Counted from the stretch's first letter, positions 9,640-18,841 are shown. The stretch: DNA of 43,380 bases from Verrucomicrobiota bacterium (GCA_030829145.1 JAURBE010000005.1:1-43380), one strand, 5' to 3'. The notes: generated from the letters alone by a model not told the origin. Made by a program: numbers and translations.

Positions 9640-9779
9640 TAGTTTCGATGGCCGATTGCATGTGTGCCGATTGTTGTAATCGCAATTTTTGAATGGTGTA
9701 AGTCGAAGCAATTGCAATAGCTAACAATGCGATGAATAGTAATAATTCAAAAGGTGACAATTTTTTGGTTCTTCGTCAT
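9632..9779 (-). pseudogene. Decayed ORF B: small single-span membrane protein
   Basis: ATGACGAAGAACCAAAAAA begins at 9779. With one A removed from the A6 tract the frame reads MTKNQKLSPFELLLFIALLA and continues to a TAA at 9632. That gives about 48 residues with one clear transmembrane helix near the N terminus and a polar tail. The stop overlaps the ATG of the next decayed ORF (ATGAATAA), as in a coupled operon. An alternative is an intact shorter protein starting at TTG 9760. Function unknown. Confidence 0.45.
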
Positions 9780-9921
9780 TTACCGGGGAGTGGGTGCTTA
9801 GAACCACTGATTTAGCCCCATTCCTCAGCTGAATCCCATTGTGGGCGTACTTGTTATTATGCCCTTGGTTGCGGATGAGCCTTAACTTTCCAGCAATCTT
9901 AGGTTCTGTTTTTTTAACCGT
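9747..9921 (-). pseudogene. Decayed ORF A: 3' gene remnant truncated at the element end
   Basis: An open frame runs from inside the left inverted repeat through KIAGKLRLIRNQGHNNKYAH to SPVNDEEPK. The same single-A correction that repairs ORF B also gives ORF A a neat end (PKIVTF, TGA at 9747). It has no start codon, because its 5' side is replaced by the TIR-bounded element. It looks like the tail of a larger gene of unknown family. Confidence 0.4.
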
Positions 9922-9935
9922 TCATTAACGTTAAT
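9913..9935 (+). repeat. Left terminal inverted repeat
   Basis: 23 bases, identical to the reverse complement of 10152-10174. The AT-rich core TTAACGTTAA is itself palindromic. Confidence 0.8.
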
Positions 9936-10026
9936 CTGACCTCAGAATGATATGGTAGTCAGCTATTTATGAACACAGATAAAATAGGGCTCTGCTTTTG
10001 CTCGTTCGCCCTCCGAGCGTAACGAC

Positions 10027-10044
10027 ACAGGTCAACCGACCTGT
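10027..10044. repeat. Hairpin inside the TIR-bounded element
   Basis: ACAGGTC and GACCTGT are perfectly complementary around an AACC loop. There is no U-run, so it is a structural feature of the element, not a terminator. Confidence 0.5.
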
Positions 10045-10146
10045 CCACCGTCTGCGTCCGGCGTAGCCTTTAGGCGAAGCGGGAAGCTTGAAAAGCGACG
10101 CGGGAAGGTGGAAGAGCGAAGCCAGTTGGGCGGCTTGCTCAATTAA

Positions 10147-10168
10147 CGTTCATTAACGTTAATGAACG
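10147..10168. repeat. 22-bp perfect palindrome overlapping the right inverted repeat
   Basis: CGTTCATTAAC joined directly to GTTAATGAACG is a perfect 22-bp palindrome. At the left end only the inner 12 bases are palindromic, so the two ends differ in symmetry. It could be a protein-binding site of the element. Confidence 0.6.
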
Positions 10169-10174
10169 GTTAAA
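10152..10174 (-). repeat. Right terminal inverted repeat
   Basis: 23 bases, perfect reverse complement of 9913-9935. Confidence 0.8.
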
Positions 10175-10226
10175 GGAATTCTATCGATGTGAACTGTCGA
10201 ATCCATGTTGATCAGTGACGTCTTCT

Positions 10227-10247
10227 CGGTAAATGACGATGAACCAA
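10227..10247 (+). repeat. Outer inverted repeat arm, partner at 9765-9785
   Basis: 21 bases matching the reverse complement of 9765-9785 at 20 positions. In both arms one frame encodes VND-acidic-EP. The arms lie outside the 23-bp TIRs, 128 and 53 bases away. They may be two copies of one gene tail in opposite orientation. Confidence 0.5.
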
Positions 10248-10298
10248 TTTTTTCATCAAACGAATGTGTAGTGAATTATAGGATTAGTATGTGACCTC

Positions 10299-11507
10299 TC
10301 ATGAAAGACGGTCCCGATAGTTTGCATAGCCAAAGGTTCGCACGACTTGCAGGCCGTCTTTATGGCTGTGGAGACATATTGCAGGGAGCGGCACTCCGTT
10401 GAAAGTGGAGTTTTTTACCATTGTATAATGGGACATATCCAAAAAAATGATGCGCTGGCCTATTTCAAGCGGCTTGGCGAAAGAGTAGTCACCGATGATA
10501 TCGCCTGCGAGACAAGATAGACCCCCAAGGCGATACGTGTGTGGTAATTCACCAGCTTCTTCGGCGTCGAGAATGTTGGGGCGGTAGGGCATCTCTAGTA
10601 CGTCGGGCATATGGCAGGTGGCGGAGGTGTCGAGAATCGCGATTTGATGGCCGCCAGCTTCGATTATATCCAAGACAGTGACTGCTAGCACTCCAGTATG
10701 CAGTGCTACAGCTTCACCAGGTTCGAGGTAGACATCGACATCATAGCGTTGGCGGAATTGCTGTACAGTTGCACAGAGGAGATCAATATTGTAGCCGGGA
10801 CGAGTGATGTGGTGACCGCCACCGAAGTTGAGCCATTTAAGGCCCGGGATGAGGTCCCCGAAGTTAGCTTCAAACGCATCGGCGGTGTGCATCAAGGCGT
10901 CAGCATCTTGCTCGCAAAGTGCGTGGAAGTGGAGACCGTCCAGTTGTTTGAGCGGGTTATTTGGCAGTGTTTTGAGTGCTTGTTCAAGCGCTTCTCGAGT
11001 GGTGCCTAACCGAGACGCACTGGAGCAGGGGTCGTAGAGTTCTGTATCCACTTCTGAATATTCAGGATTTACCCGCAAGCCTAGTTCAGGACGGTGGGGT
11101 AGAGCGAGTTGCTCGATGCCTTTTGCTAGTTGCTGGGCTGAGTTAAATACAAGGCTATGTACAAAGTGACTGAGTTGTTCAAGTTCAGCGGCTTTGTAAG
11201 CTGGCGAATAGACGTGGACTTCTTGACCAAAAAGCTCTTCCGCGAGCAGGGCTTCGTGGAGCCCACTGGATGTAGTTCCAGCTAAATAACGTCGTATCAG
11301 CGGGAAGGTGCTATGGCAGGCAAAGCCCTTAAGTGCGAGCAGGATTTTTGCGCCGCATCGATCAGAGACGGATTTGAGGAGTTCGCAGTTCGCTTCAAGG
11401 CAGTCAAGCTGGACAATATAGCTTGGTGAGGGTGCCTGATCGAATTCAATCGAACGTAGGACTGCGAGCCGTTTGGGAGTTAAAGGAGGTGTTGGATTTT
11501 GAGCCAT
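10299..11507 (-). CDS. nspC: Carboxynorspermidine/carboxyspermidine decarboxylase
   Basis: PLP-dependent fold III decarboxylase that releases spermidine or norspermidine in the carboxyspermidine pathway. The 402 residues have the PLP-lysine segment KILLALKGFA (about residue 58), TSSGLHEALLAEE, the glycine loop LNFGGGHH and the C-terminal ATCHMPDVLEMPYRP with a conserved Cys. Its usual partner, carboxy(nor)spermidine dehydrogenase, is not in the window. It is divergent from rplY across about 200 bases, and its 3' side abuts the decayed/repeat region. Confidence 0.93.
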   Translation of the reverse strand: MAQNPTPPLTPKRLAVLRSIEFDQAPSPSYIVQLDCLEANCELLKSVSDRCGAKILLALKGFACHSTFPLIRRYLAGTTSSGLHEALLAEELFGQEVHVYSPAYKAAELEQLSHFVHSLVFNSAQQLAKGIEQLALPHRPELGLRVNPEYSEVDTELYDPCSSASRLGTTREALEQALKTLPNNPLKQLDGLHFHALCEQDADALMHTADAFEANFGDLIPGLKWLNFGGGHHITRPGYNIDLLCATVQQFRQRYDVDVYLEPGEAVALHTGVLAVTVLDIIEAGGHQIAILDTSATCHMPDVLEMPYRPNILDAEEAGELPHTYRLGGLSCLAGDIIGDYSFAKPLEIGQRIIFLDMSHYTMVKNSTFNGVPLPAICLHSHKDGLQVVRTFGYANYRDRLS

Positions 11508-11710
11508 GAATGGTTAAAGACTGTGAAATACTGCTTGGAGCTTTATTGAGCTAATTTTGTGACACTTTGATAAGTCTTAATCACCCGTAAAGCGACTTTG
11601 AAAAAATGCCAAACTTTAGGTTGCTTTTCAGGTGCCCTATTTTATTGTCCGCGCCTTTCTCATAAACAGATTTCCTTTAAAAGGGCATATTTCTTCTCAT
11701 TTTACAGACA

Positions 11711-12367
11711 ATGAATCAGTTCAAACTTAACATCATAAACCGCGAAAATAAGGGCCGTGGCGTCGCACGCCGCCTCCGCGCGGAAGGTAATATTCCAGCC
11801 TGTGTATATAGCAAAGGCAACTCGCGCTCGGTTTCGCTTTCATTAGTGGAATTCCGTGAGCTTAAACGCTCGATCGGCGGCGGCGCGGCGTTGATCGAAT
11901 TGGTTGATGAGAAAGGCGAGACTGCTTTGACTCATATCCAAGAGATCCAGCGCAATGCGGTGAAGAACTGCATCACTCACATTGATTTTCATGAAGTTGC
12001 TCGAGGTGAGAGCTTTGTTGCTCAAGTACCAGTGCATCTAATCGGTGAGGCAGATGCAATAGGGGTCAAAAATGAAGGTGGTGTGATTGATCACAAAACA
12101 CATCAAGTTGAAATTCGTTGCCGTCCATCAAAATTGCCTGATCACATTGAGGTCGACGTGAAGGACCTCGCTGTCGGTGGTGCGATTCACATCAGTGATC
12201 TTCCTGTTGTGGATGGTGTTGAATATCTCGGTACTCCGATCCAAGTGATCGTTTCCTGCCAGCCTCCAACAGTTGCAGTTGAAGAACCTGAAGATGCAGT
12301 TGAAGTGGCTGCAGACGAAGTGCCTGCGACCAAGGTCAGTGATGAAGCCGAAGGCGACGCTGAATAA
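11711..12367 (+). CDS. rplY: 50S ribosomal protein L25/TL5/CTC
   Basis: Binds 5S rRNA in the central protuberance. The 218 residues are the long CTC form. The N-terminal L25 domain (about 1-90) begins with NRENKGRGVARRLRAEGNIPACVY, shortened here to its key residues R-G-x3-A-R-R-L-R. A TL5-type beta-barrel follows and the tail is very acidic. It heads a co-directional run with pth 54 bases downstream. A hairpin lies between them, so pth may be partly uncoupled. Confidence 0.95.
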   Translation: MNQFKLNIINRENKGRGVARRLRAEGNIPACVYSKGNSRSVSLSLVEFRELKRSIGGGAALIELVDEKGETALTHIQEIQRNAVKNCITHIDFHEVARGESFVAQVPVHLIGEADAIGVKNEGGVIDHKTHQVEIRCRPSKLPDHIEVDVKDLAVGGAIHISDLPVVDGVEYLGTPIQVIVSCQPPTVAVEEPEDAVEVAADEVPATKVSDEAEGDAE

Positions 12368-12381
12368 TCATCCTCTTTCCC

Positions 12382-12409
12382 GAGAGGAGCGCCCGCGCTC
12401 CTCTCTTTG
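12382..12409 (+). terminator. Hairpin between rplY and pth
   Basis: A 10-bp perfect stem (GAGAGGAGCG / CGCTCCTCTC) around CCCG is followed by TTTG. It lies 15 bases after the rplY stop and 13 before the pth ATG. It could be an attenuating terminator or an mRNA 3'-end stabiliser. Confidence 0.6.
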
Positions 12410-12421
12410 TTCTTTCAAAAA

Positions 12422-13027
12422 ATGTCCATAGCGGTCATTGCAGGTCTGGGAAATCCAGGCACAAAATACCGCAACACCCGTCACAATGTGGGTTTTGCTC
12501 TAGTTGAAAAGCTGGCGGCTAAGCTACGTGTCGAGTGGAAGACGGAAGCCCGTTTTGAGGCTGAAATCGCAACTGCCTCGTACATGGGGCATAAGCTCTT
12601 GCTAGTGAAACCTCAGACGTTCATGAATGCTAGCGGGCGTTCCATCAGTGCGATTTTACGCTATCGAAAGCTCCAAGCATCCTCGGTTGTCGCTCTTTAT
12701 GACGACATTACTCTCGAAGTCGGGAGGCCTAAATTAAGTGTAGGTGGTAGTGCTGGAGGTCACAACGGGATCAGTGATTTGCTCGCGCAGATCGGGCCTG
12801 GCTTTTTGCGCTATCGCATTGGGGTTGGTGCCAAGCCGCATAAACAAATGGACCTCGCAGATTACGTCCTGAGTAACTTTACGAAGGACGAACAAAACCT
12901 TTTGGCAGCCCAGACTCCTTGCTATCTTGAGCATATCCAGCTCATAATTGACAAAGAGCCTGAGATCGCCATGAACATTATTAACCAACGCACAGCACCA
13001 TCGCATGAGCGCAATGACAAAGAATAA
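12422..13027 (+). CDS. pth: Peptidyl-tRNA hydrolase
   Basis: Releases peptides from prematurely dissociated peptidyl-tRNA. The 201 residues contain GLGNPGTKYRNTRHNVGF with the catalytic His, KPQTFMNASG, the DDITLEVGRPKL segment with the catalytic Asp, and SAGGHNGI. A TTG 15 bases upstream is possible, but the ATG fits the family N terminus (MSIAVIAGLGNPG). The 3' end overlaps rpsF. Confidence 0.96.
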   Translation: MSIAVIAGLGNPGTKYRNTRHNVGFALVEKLAAKLRVEWKTEARFEAEIATASYMGHKLLLVKPQTFMNASGRSISAILRYRKLQASSVVALYDDITLEVGRPKLSVGGSAGGHNGISDLLAQIGPGFLRYRIGVGAKPHKQMDLADYVLSNFTKDEQNLLAAQTPCYLEHIQLIIDKEPEIAMNIINQRTAPSHERNDKE

Positions 13028-13304
13028 CTACAAAACTACTTTCATCCTAGACCTTCGCGAATCTGAAGACGATTCTGCTAAAGTTTTGGCTGATTTGACA
13101 GAAATCCTCGCTTCACTCGGTGGAGCAGTCACTGAGAGCGAAGATCTTGGTATGCGTGAGTTCGCTCGTGCAGCTGATCGACGCTTTACTCAAGGCCATT
13201 ACCTCGAGGTTTACTTCGAGGGCCCAGGTACAGCACCCGCACAGCTCCAAGAAAAGCTTTGCTTAGACAAGCGTGTGAACCGTATCTTTGTTCAGTCGGT
13301 TTAA
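13005..13304 (+). CDS. rpsF: 30S ribosomal protein S6
   Basis: Primary ribosomal protein of the small-subunit platform, normally paired with S18. The 99 residues keep the ferredoxin-like S6 fold, with YKTTFILDLRESED at the start and GHYLEVYFEGPG in the third strand. The start at 13005 overlaps pth by 23 bases; 13014 (MTKNNYK) is an equally possible start. It lies in the common rpsF-ssb-rplI order, but rpsR (S18), often found here, is missing. Confidence 0.9.
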   Translation: MSAMTKNNYKTTFILDLRESEDDSAKVLADLTEILASLGGAVTESEDLGMREFARAADRRFTQGHYLEVYFEGPGTAPAQLQEKLCLDKRVNRIFVQSV

Positions 13305-13346
13305 TCCGGCACACGTCGTACGCTCTCACCTAACAACTTCAACGCC

Positions 13347-13817
13347 ATGGCCTCATTCAATAAAGTCATCCTAATGGGAAACCTCACTCGTGATCCAGAA
13401 TTGCGTGTGACTGCGAATGGTAATTCGATTTGCAAGTTGGGTCTGGCTACTTCTCGAGTTTACTCGACGAAGGATGGCGAACGTCGCGAAGAGACAACTT
13501 TTGTCGACATTGATGCGTTTGGCAAGCAAGCCGAGGTAATTAGCAAGTATATGCGCAAGGGGCGTCCGATCATGGTCGAGGGCCGCTTAAAGCTGGATCA
13601 GTGGGAATCTGATGGGCAAAAGCGCAGTAAGCTTAGTGTGGTGCTCGAGAACTTTCAGTTTATTGGTGGGCGCGATGAAAATGATGGTGGCACGACTAGT
13701 GGCTATGAGAATAGTTCGCCTCCAACTCGTACGACTGCCCAACCTGAAGCCTCACCTGCACCAGCAACTAATTTTTCTAATGACAACGACACGCTTGATG
13801 AAGACGTGCCGTTTTAA
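13347..13817 (+). CDS. ssb: Single-stranded DNA-binding protein
   Basis: Binds and protects ssDNA in replication and repair. The 156 residues have an OB fold (about 1-110: KVILMGNLTRDPELR, TTFVDIDAFGKQAE, GRPIMVEGRLKLDQW), a disordered Pro/Thr/Asn-rich linker and the canonical acidic tip ending DEDVPF that recruits partner proteins. It sits between rpsF and rplI and upstream of dnaB. Confidence 0.96.
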   Translation: MASFNKVILMGNLTRDPELRVTANGNSICKLGLATSRVYSTKDGERREETTFVDIDAFGKQAEVISKYMRKGRPIMVEGRLKLDQWESDGQKRSKLSVVLENFQFIGGRDENDGGTTSGYENSSPPTRTTAQPEASPAPATNFSNDNDTLDEDVPF

Positions 13818-13861
13818 GTAATTTTTCTCCTTTTATCATAGTTTAAACTAAAGATCGTATC

Positions 13862-14365
13862 ATGGCTAACTCTCAAGTTCTCCTCCTTCAACCCATCAAT
13901 GGCCTTGGCGCCGAGGGTGACACAGTAACAGTGCGCGCAGGTTATGCACGTAATTTCCTGCTTCCTCGCAAGCAAGCTTTGCCAATTACTCAGGCAAACA
14001 AGAAGCACGTCGAGTCGCTACTCAAAGCGCGCGAAGCTCGTGAGCAGAAAGAGTTCGAAAATGCTCGCGAACTCAGTGAAAAGATCGAGAAGATCAGCAT
14101 TGCGATTGCGGTGAAGACCGGCGAGGGCGGCAAGATGTTTGGTGCTGTGACAGCGAATGATTTGATCGAGCGCCTCAAAGAAGAGGGTGTTGAGTTGGTA
14201 AAAAAGCAACTTGGTTTAGCTCAACCGATCAAGGATCTTGGCTCACATTCTGCGACGATCAAGTTGCACGCTGATGTTGAAGCTGAGCTCAAATTTGAAG
14301 TGGTCTCTGAAAATCCGATTGAAGAAGCAGTGACTGAAGACGCTTCTGAGGAAGACGAAGATTAA
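13862..14365 (+). CDS. rplI: 50S ribosomal protein L9
   Basis: Binds 23S rRNA at the base of the L1 stalk. The 167 residues have the N-terminal domain with VLLLQPINGLGAEGDTV and the GYARNFLLPRKQAL signature, a long connecting helix (about 40-75) rich in Lys and Glu, and a C-terminal domain. The extra acidic tail of about 15 residues resembles the acidic tail of the L25 in this window. Confidence 0.96.
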   Translation: MANSQVLLLQPINGLGAEGDTVTVRAGYARNFLLPRKQALPITQANKKHVESLLKAREAREQKEFENARELSEKIEKISIAIAVKTGEGGKMFGAVTANDLIERLKEEGVELVKKQLGLAQPIKDLGSHSATIKLHADVEAELKFEVVSENPIEEAVTEDASEEDED

Positions 14366-14402
14366 GCCACTGATTGCTGACGATTAGATACTAGCCAGTT
14401 CC

Positions 14403-15851
14403 ATGCCGACTGATTCCACGAATTCTTCTTACGGTCGCGATAAAGGTGGGCGTAAGTTTCGTGGTGATTCTGGTAAGTCGGGCAGCGTGTCTGACGAGAT
14501 CCGCGTGCAGCCACACAATGTGGAGGCAGAAGAGGGTCTGCTCGCAGCTTGCCTAATTGATGGCGGTCGCGAGATCCTGACAGAGTGCATCGAGGCGAAG
14601 ATTGCGCCCGCATATTTTTTCAAGACCTCACACCAAGAGCTCTATCGAGCGCTGCTCGCACTGTATGAGACGGGTGATCCAATAGATGAGATCTTGTTGC
14701 TAGACTATCTCCGTAAAAATGGCATGGAGGAAGATGTCGGTGGCATCGCAGCAATTTATGCGATTCAAAATCGTATCGAGACACCTGCGCACGCACGCTA
14801 CTTTACTCGTATTGTTCACGAAAAGTATTTGCTACGACGACTAATTCGTACGTCTCGCGAAACGATTGAGGCTTGTTATGAGCAGCAGGAGGACATGTCC
14901 ACGTTCATCGAGAAGATTGAGCAAGATATTTTTGAGATCAGTAGTGGTCGTGTGACTGAGGGAGCGACTCCGATCCGTGAGGCGTTGGATGGAGCAGTGA
15001 ATAACATTCAAGCGCTGTTGAGTGGTAAGGATGATATCGATGGTGTGTTATCGGGATTCCGCGACTTGGATGGCATGACCTATGGTTTCCATCCCGGCCA
15101 GATGATCGTGCTCGCCGCTCGTCCATCTGTGGGTAAGACCTCATTGGCGATGAACTTTGCAGAGCATGCAATGCTGCCTGACGGTGGTCGCAAGTCTGCT
15201 GGCGTGCTTGTATTTAGTCTGGAAATGACTGCAGAAGATTTGGCGATGCGCTTAATCTGTAGCCGCTCGCGAGTAGACATGAAGCGCATCCGCGACCGAG
15301 TAGTATCCAAGCAGGATATGGCCGACATTGTTACGACGACCAAAGAGTTGAAGCAGTCGCCGCTCTGGATTGATGATAATTCTAGTTCTACGATTTTAGA
15401 TATCCGTGCGAAGGCGCGCCGACTACATACCAAAAATAAGCTAGGGCTGGTGGTGGTGGACTACTTACAATTGATCCGCGGCTCAGATCCACGCGTGCCG
15501 CGTGAGCAGCAAATTGCTGATATGTCCCGAGGAATGAAGGGTATGGCCAAGGAGCTTGGTGTGCCAGTTGTAGTGCTCAGTCAGCTTAACCGTGAGTCTG
15601 AAAAAGAAAATCGTGATCCTCGTATCTCGGATTTGCGTGAGTCAGGTTCGATTGAGCAGGATGCTGACGTTGTCTTGCTATTACATCGGCCTAAGAAGCG
15701 TGACGATGACGAAGCGGTGCAGGATGGGGCAATGCCAAGCGATGTAGAGCACATTAAATTAATCATCGCGAAGCAGCGTAATGGCCCAATCGGAGATGTT
15801 GATTTAACTTTCGTGCGTCGTTATACTCGCTACGAAAATTTTCATCGCTAG
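14403..15851 (+). CDS. dnaB: Replicative DNA helicase DnaB
   Basis: Hexameric 5'-3' helicase of the replication fork. The 482 residues start with a low-complexity tail (about 1-35). The N-terminal collar domain ([15 protein letters not shown]) and the RecA-like domain with Walker [12 protein letters not shown] (near residue 240) follow. Walker B-type [21 protein letters not shown] with [15 protein letters not shown], and a final RRYTRYENF complete the motor. No intein or insertion is visible. The rplI-dnaB order is common in bacteria. Confidence 0.97.
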   Translation: MPTDSTNSSYGRDKGGRKFRGDSGKSGSVSDEIRVQPHNVEAEEGLLAACLIDGGREILTECIEAKIAPAYFFKTSHQELYRALLALYETGDPIDEILLLDYLRKNGMEEDVGGIAAIYAIQNRIETPAHARYFTRIVHEKYLLRRLIRTSRETIEACYEQQEDMSTFIEKIEQDIFEISSGRVTEGATPIREALDGAVNNIQALLSGKDDIDGVLSGFRDLDGMTYGFHPGQMIVLAARPSVGKTSLAMNFAEHAMLPDGGRKSAGVLVFSLEMTAEDLAMRLICSRSRVDMKRIRDRVVSKQDMADIVTTTKELKQSPLWIDDNSSSTILDIRAKARRLHTKNKLGLVVVDYLQLIRGSDPRVPREQQIADMSRGMKGMAKELGVPVVVLSQLNRESEKENRDPRISDLRESGSIEQDADVVLLLHRPKKRDDDEAVQDGAMPSDVEHIKLIIAKQRNGPIGDVDLTFVRRYTRYENFHR

Positions 15852-15881
15852 TCCTGAACGAATACTTACATATAATACCCA

Positions 15882-18236
15882 ATGCGATTTTTTAAGATAT
15901 TACGCTGCTCGCTTATCAGCTTTTTGGCGATTACCTGCTCATTGTCTTTATCAGCTCAGGATACTAAAGAGTATCCTAAGGTGAATGAAGTGCGCGTCGA
16001 GTTCGATGGCTTCCAGTCTGTCAGTGAGGAGTTTGTCTTCGGTAACGTGCAGTTGCGAGCGGGTATGGATTATAATACCGCTTTGGTCGATCAATCGATA
16101 CGCACACTGTATGGCACGGGGCATTTTGAATTTGTCGAGGTCAAGGTAGAGACTGCCGAGGATGGCTCGGTAATCGTAATCTTTGAAGTGATTCCCAAGT
16201 ATACCATCGAGCGCATTGCTTATTCAGGTAATAAGAAGTACAAAAATGAGCGTTTGTCTTCGAAGGGTGAGCTTGAAGCCGGCCTGCCATTGGATGAATA
16301 TCAAGTGAGTGAAGCCGCTGACAAGATCGAGGCTTACTATGTGAAAAAAGGCTTTCCAGACGTGACTGTCGATTACCGTATTCAACGTGATGAGGCGACT
16401 GGTTATGCCGTGGTGTTGTATGACATTGATGAAGGTTCAAATGTGAAGATCAAAGGGCTGTTCTTTGAAGGGAACTCAGCCATCGATGATAAGGAATTGG
16501 CCAAAGTACTTGAGACTCAGAAACGCGATTGGCTTTCTTGGTTAACTGGATCCGGACGCTTTGATCAAAAAAAGTTTAAGGAGGATCTAGAGCTACTCCG
16601 CACCTACTACCGCAACCAAGGTTATTTGGATATTACCGTGGATGAGGATAGTGTCGTGCTCGCCTACAAGTCGGATGGACATCTTGAGATCACAATTCCA
16701 GTGATTGAAGGCCAATTTTATACGCTTGGGGAGATGTCGCTTGAGAATGCGACTATTTTTACTACAGGGGAACTTTTAAGCGTCGTCGATGTGACACCTG
16801 GCACAGCATTTTCCCCAGAAAAAGTAGATGCTGCTGCGGCGGATATTCGCGAATATTACACCTCTCGAGGTTATTTGGATGCGGGTGTACGCGCGGAACG
16901 TGTCCCGAATATGCAAACTCGTGCGATCGATCTCGTGTTCCGAGTGCGTGAGAGTGAGAAATTCTATGTCGAGTCGATTAAGGTAGAGGGTAACACGATT
17001 ACTAAGACTCGAGTCATTCTTCGTGAGTTGGCGCTTCGTCCAGGTGATGTGTTTGATTTGAAGCGTATGAACACGAGTGAAAACCGTTTGCGTAATACGC
17101 GCTACTTTGGTGATGTACGAATGAATCCTGAGTCAACAAATGTTCCAGGTCGGCGTGATCTGAGTGTGACAGTGAGTGAAGGGCGTACCGGTAATTTCAC
17201 TTTTGGTGCGGGTTTCGGATCAGTCGAGAGTGCTGTGGTTTATTTCGAACTCACGCAGGGTAATTTCGATCTGTTTAACTGGCGTTCTGGCTTTCGTGGT
17301 GACGGTCAGAAGTTCCGCTTCCGAGCCTCCTTGGGTAGTACCAGTAATGAGGTTATTATCGCCTTTGAGGAGCCTTGGCTTTTTGAGCAGCGTCTAGCAT
17401 TTGGGGTCGAGTTGTTCCGCCGTGAGTCAGACTACAACAGTAGTGACTACAATGAGTTGCGTACCGGCTTTGAACTCTATCTGCGCCGCCGTCTTTTCGA
17501 GTTGGTTGAAGCAAGAATGTCATACCGTTTCGAGATCGTAGAGATTTTCGACGTTGGTAAGGGCACTGACCCAGCAAATGACGGCATTGCCGATGTGTTT
17601 CAGGCGGCTGATGGCGAGAAGGATGTTGTTTCCAAGGTGGGCTTGACCTTACTTCGTGATACGCGTGATTCCCTAATGTTTACGCGTAGAGGAAATCGCA
17701 CTTCCTTGATGTCGGAGCTGGCAGGCCTCGGCGGTGATGTAAACTATCTGAAGTTAGAGGCGCGCACGGCTCATTTCATCCCAACCTTTGATCTTTATGA
17801 ACAGACATTCTCTATCATCGGGCGTGTCGGCACTGTTTCTACCTACAGTAACAGTGATGAAGTCCCATTTTATGACCGCTTTTACCTTGGTGGTCCTGAC
17901 AGCTTGCGTGGCTTTGAGCACCGCGATGTAGGCCCGCGCGATAATGATGATGAGGATGAAGCCATTGGTGGTAATTCTTACGGCATGCTATCTTTTGAAT
18001 ATGGCTTTAGAATTGCGGAACCTTTAGGTTTGGTTGCTTTCTATGATTGTGGCTTTGTGAATGAGTCTGATTATGATTTTAGTCCTTCAAATTATGCGTC
18101 CAACTGGGGTATTGGTGCACGTATCATTATGATGGGTTCTCCACTTAAATTAGATCTAGGTATTCCGATCACTGTTCCTGACGACGCCGAAGACAATGGC
18201 GCTCAGTTTAATTTTTCTTTTGGCACGCGCTTCTAA
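15882..18236 (+). CDS. bamA: Outer membrane protein assembly factor BamA
   Basis: Core of the machine that inserts beta-barrel proteins into the outer membrane. The 784 residues start with a signal peptide (cut near SLSAQ), followed by five POTRA repeats (about 30-400) and a 16-strand Omp85 barrel with the conserved loop-6 segment [17 protein letters not shown] (VRGF-type RGF). The C-terminal residue is Phe (FSFGTRF), the usual outer-membrane signal. The gene order bamA-ompH-lpxD is widespread in Gram-negative bacteria and supports a true LPS-type outer membrane. Confidence 0.96.
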   Translation: MRFFKILRCSLISFLAITCSLSLSAQDTKEYPKVNEVRVEFDGFQSVSEEFVFGNVQLRAGMDYNTALVDQSIRTLYGTGHFEFVEVKVETAEDGSVIVIFEVIPKYTIERIAYSGNKKYKNERLSSKGELEAGLPLDEYQVSEAADKIEAYYVKKGFPDVTVDYRIQRDEATGYAVVLYDIDEGSNVKIKGLFFEGNSAIDDKELAKVLETQKRDWLSWLTGSGRFDQKKFKEDLELLRTYYRNQGYLDITVDEDSVVLAYKSDGHLEITIPVIEGQFYTLGEMSLENATIFTTGELLSVVDVTPGTAFSPEKVDAAAADIREYYTSRGYLDAGVRAERVPNMQTRAIDLVFRVRESEKFYVESIKVEGNTITKTRVILRELALRPGDVFDLKRMNTSENRLRNTRYFGDVRMNPESTNVPGRRDLSVTVSEGRTGNFTFGAGFGSVESAVVYFELTQGNFDLFNWRSGFRGDGQKFRFRASLGSTSNEVIIAFEEPWLFEQRLAFGVELFRRESDYNSSDYNELRTGFELYLRRRLFELVEARMSYRFEIVEIFDVGKGTDPANDGIADVFQAADGEKDVVSKVGLTLLRDTRDSLMFTRRGNRTSLMSELAGLGGDVNYLKLEARTAHFIPTFDLYEQTFSIIGRVGTVSTYSNSDEVPFYDRFYLGGPDSLRGFEHRDVGPRDNDDEDEAIGGNSYGMLSFEYGFRIAEPLGLVAFYDCGFVNESDYDFSPSNYASNWGIGARIIMMGSPLKLDLGIPITVPDDAEDNGAQFNFSFGTRF

Positions 18237-18278
18237 TCTTGCTTACATTTATAAAAATATAACCTCAAACGACATAAT

Positions 18279-18818
18279 ATGAAAAAAACAATTACTCTCT
18301 TTCTTGCGTCACTTTTCTGCGCTGCAGCTCTGTTCGCTCAAAAAACTCCCGTTGTCGCTACTGTCAATGTTCAGCGTATTCTTAATGATTACACTGCATT
18401 CCAGACTGCAGTCGAAAAGGTGAAGGGCTCAGTCGCTCCTGTAGAAGAAGAGATGAAAAAGATGCAATCAAATCTCGAAGCCATTGTAACCAAAGGGCGT
18501 GAAGCAGAAGCAAAAGTTAAAAACCCGGCATTAGGTGATGAAGCAAAGGCCGAGGCCAAGGCTGAGATTGCTGGTCTGCAAGCACAACTACAGGCAGCAC
18601 AGGTTGAGTTACAACAGTTCCGTCAACAAGCGCAGCAACTTGCACAGCAGGGCCAGCAAGAAGAGCTTGCGCCGTTGCAGCAGAAAGCGGTTGAGGCAGT
18701 CAAGGAAGTCGCGAAAGACAAGGGCATCGACCTCGTTGTGCCGATCAATTCTGTCGTATACTCGTCTGATGAACTGGAGATCTCAGATGCTGTCATTGCG
18801 GTATTGAACGCCCAGTAA
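18279..18818 (+). CDS. OmpH/Skp-family periplasmic chaperone
   Basis: Holdase that escorts unfolded outer-membrane proteins to BamA. The 179 residues have a signal peptide (about 20 residues, ending LFAQ), the VVATVNVQRILNDY strand typical of the family, a long Gln/Ala/Glu-rich coiled coil (about 55-130) forming the tentacles, and a C-terminal strand pair (DKGIDLVVPINSVVYS). It lies 42 bases after bamA and is followed by a strong terminator. Confidence 0.92.
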   Translation: MKKTITLFLASLFCAAALFAQKTPVVATVNVQRILNDYTAFQTAVEKVKGSVAPVEEEMKKMQSNLEAIVTKGREAEAKVKNPALGDEAKAEAKAEIAGLQAQLQAAQVELQQFRQQAQQLAQQGQQEELAPLQQKAVEAVKEVAKDKGIDLVVPINSVVYSSDELEISDAVIAVLNAQ

Positions 18819-18841
18819 GTTTCTTATTATTTACAATATCT

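Larger units (their letters stand above)
9913..10174. mobile_element. Small TIR-bounded element, MITE-like
   Basis: Perfect 23-bp inverted repeats (TTTAACCGTTCATTAACGTTAAT and its complement) bound a 262-bp segment. The interior has no usable ORF. It contains a 7-bp-stem hairpin, ACAGGTC-AACC-GACCTGT, and GC-rich phrases of the kind found in dispersed intergenic repeats. No transposase is present, so it would be non-autonomous. No clear target-site duplication was found, which lowers certainty. The left repeat cuts the decayed ORF A. Confidence 0.55.
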
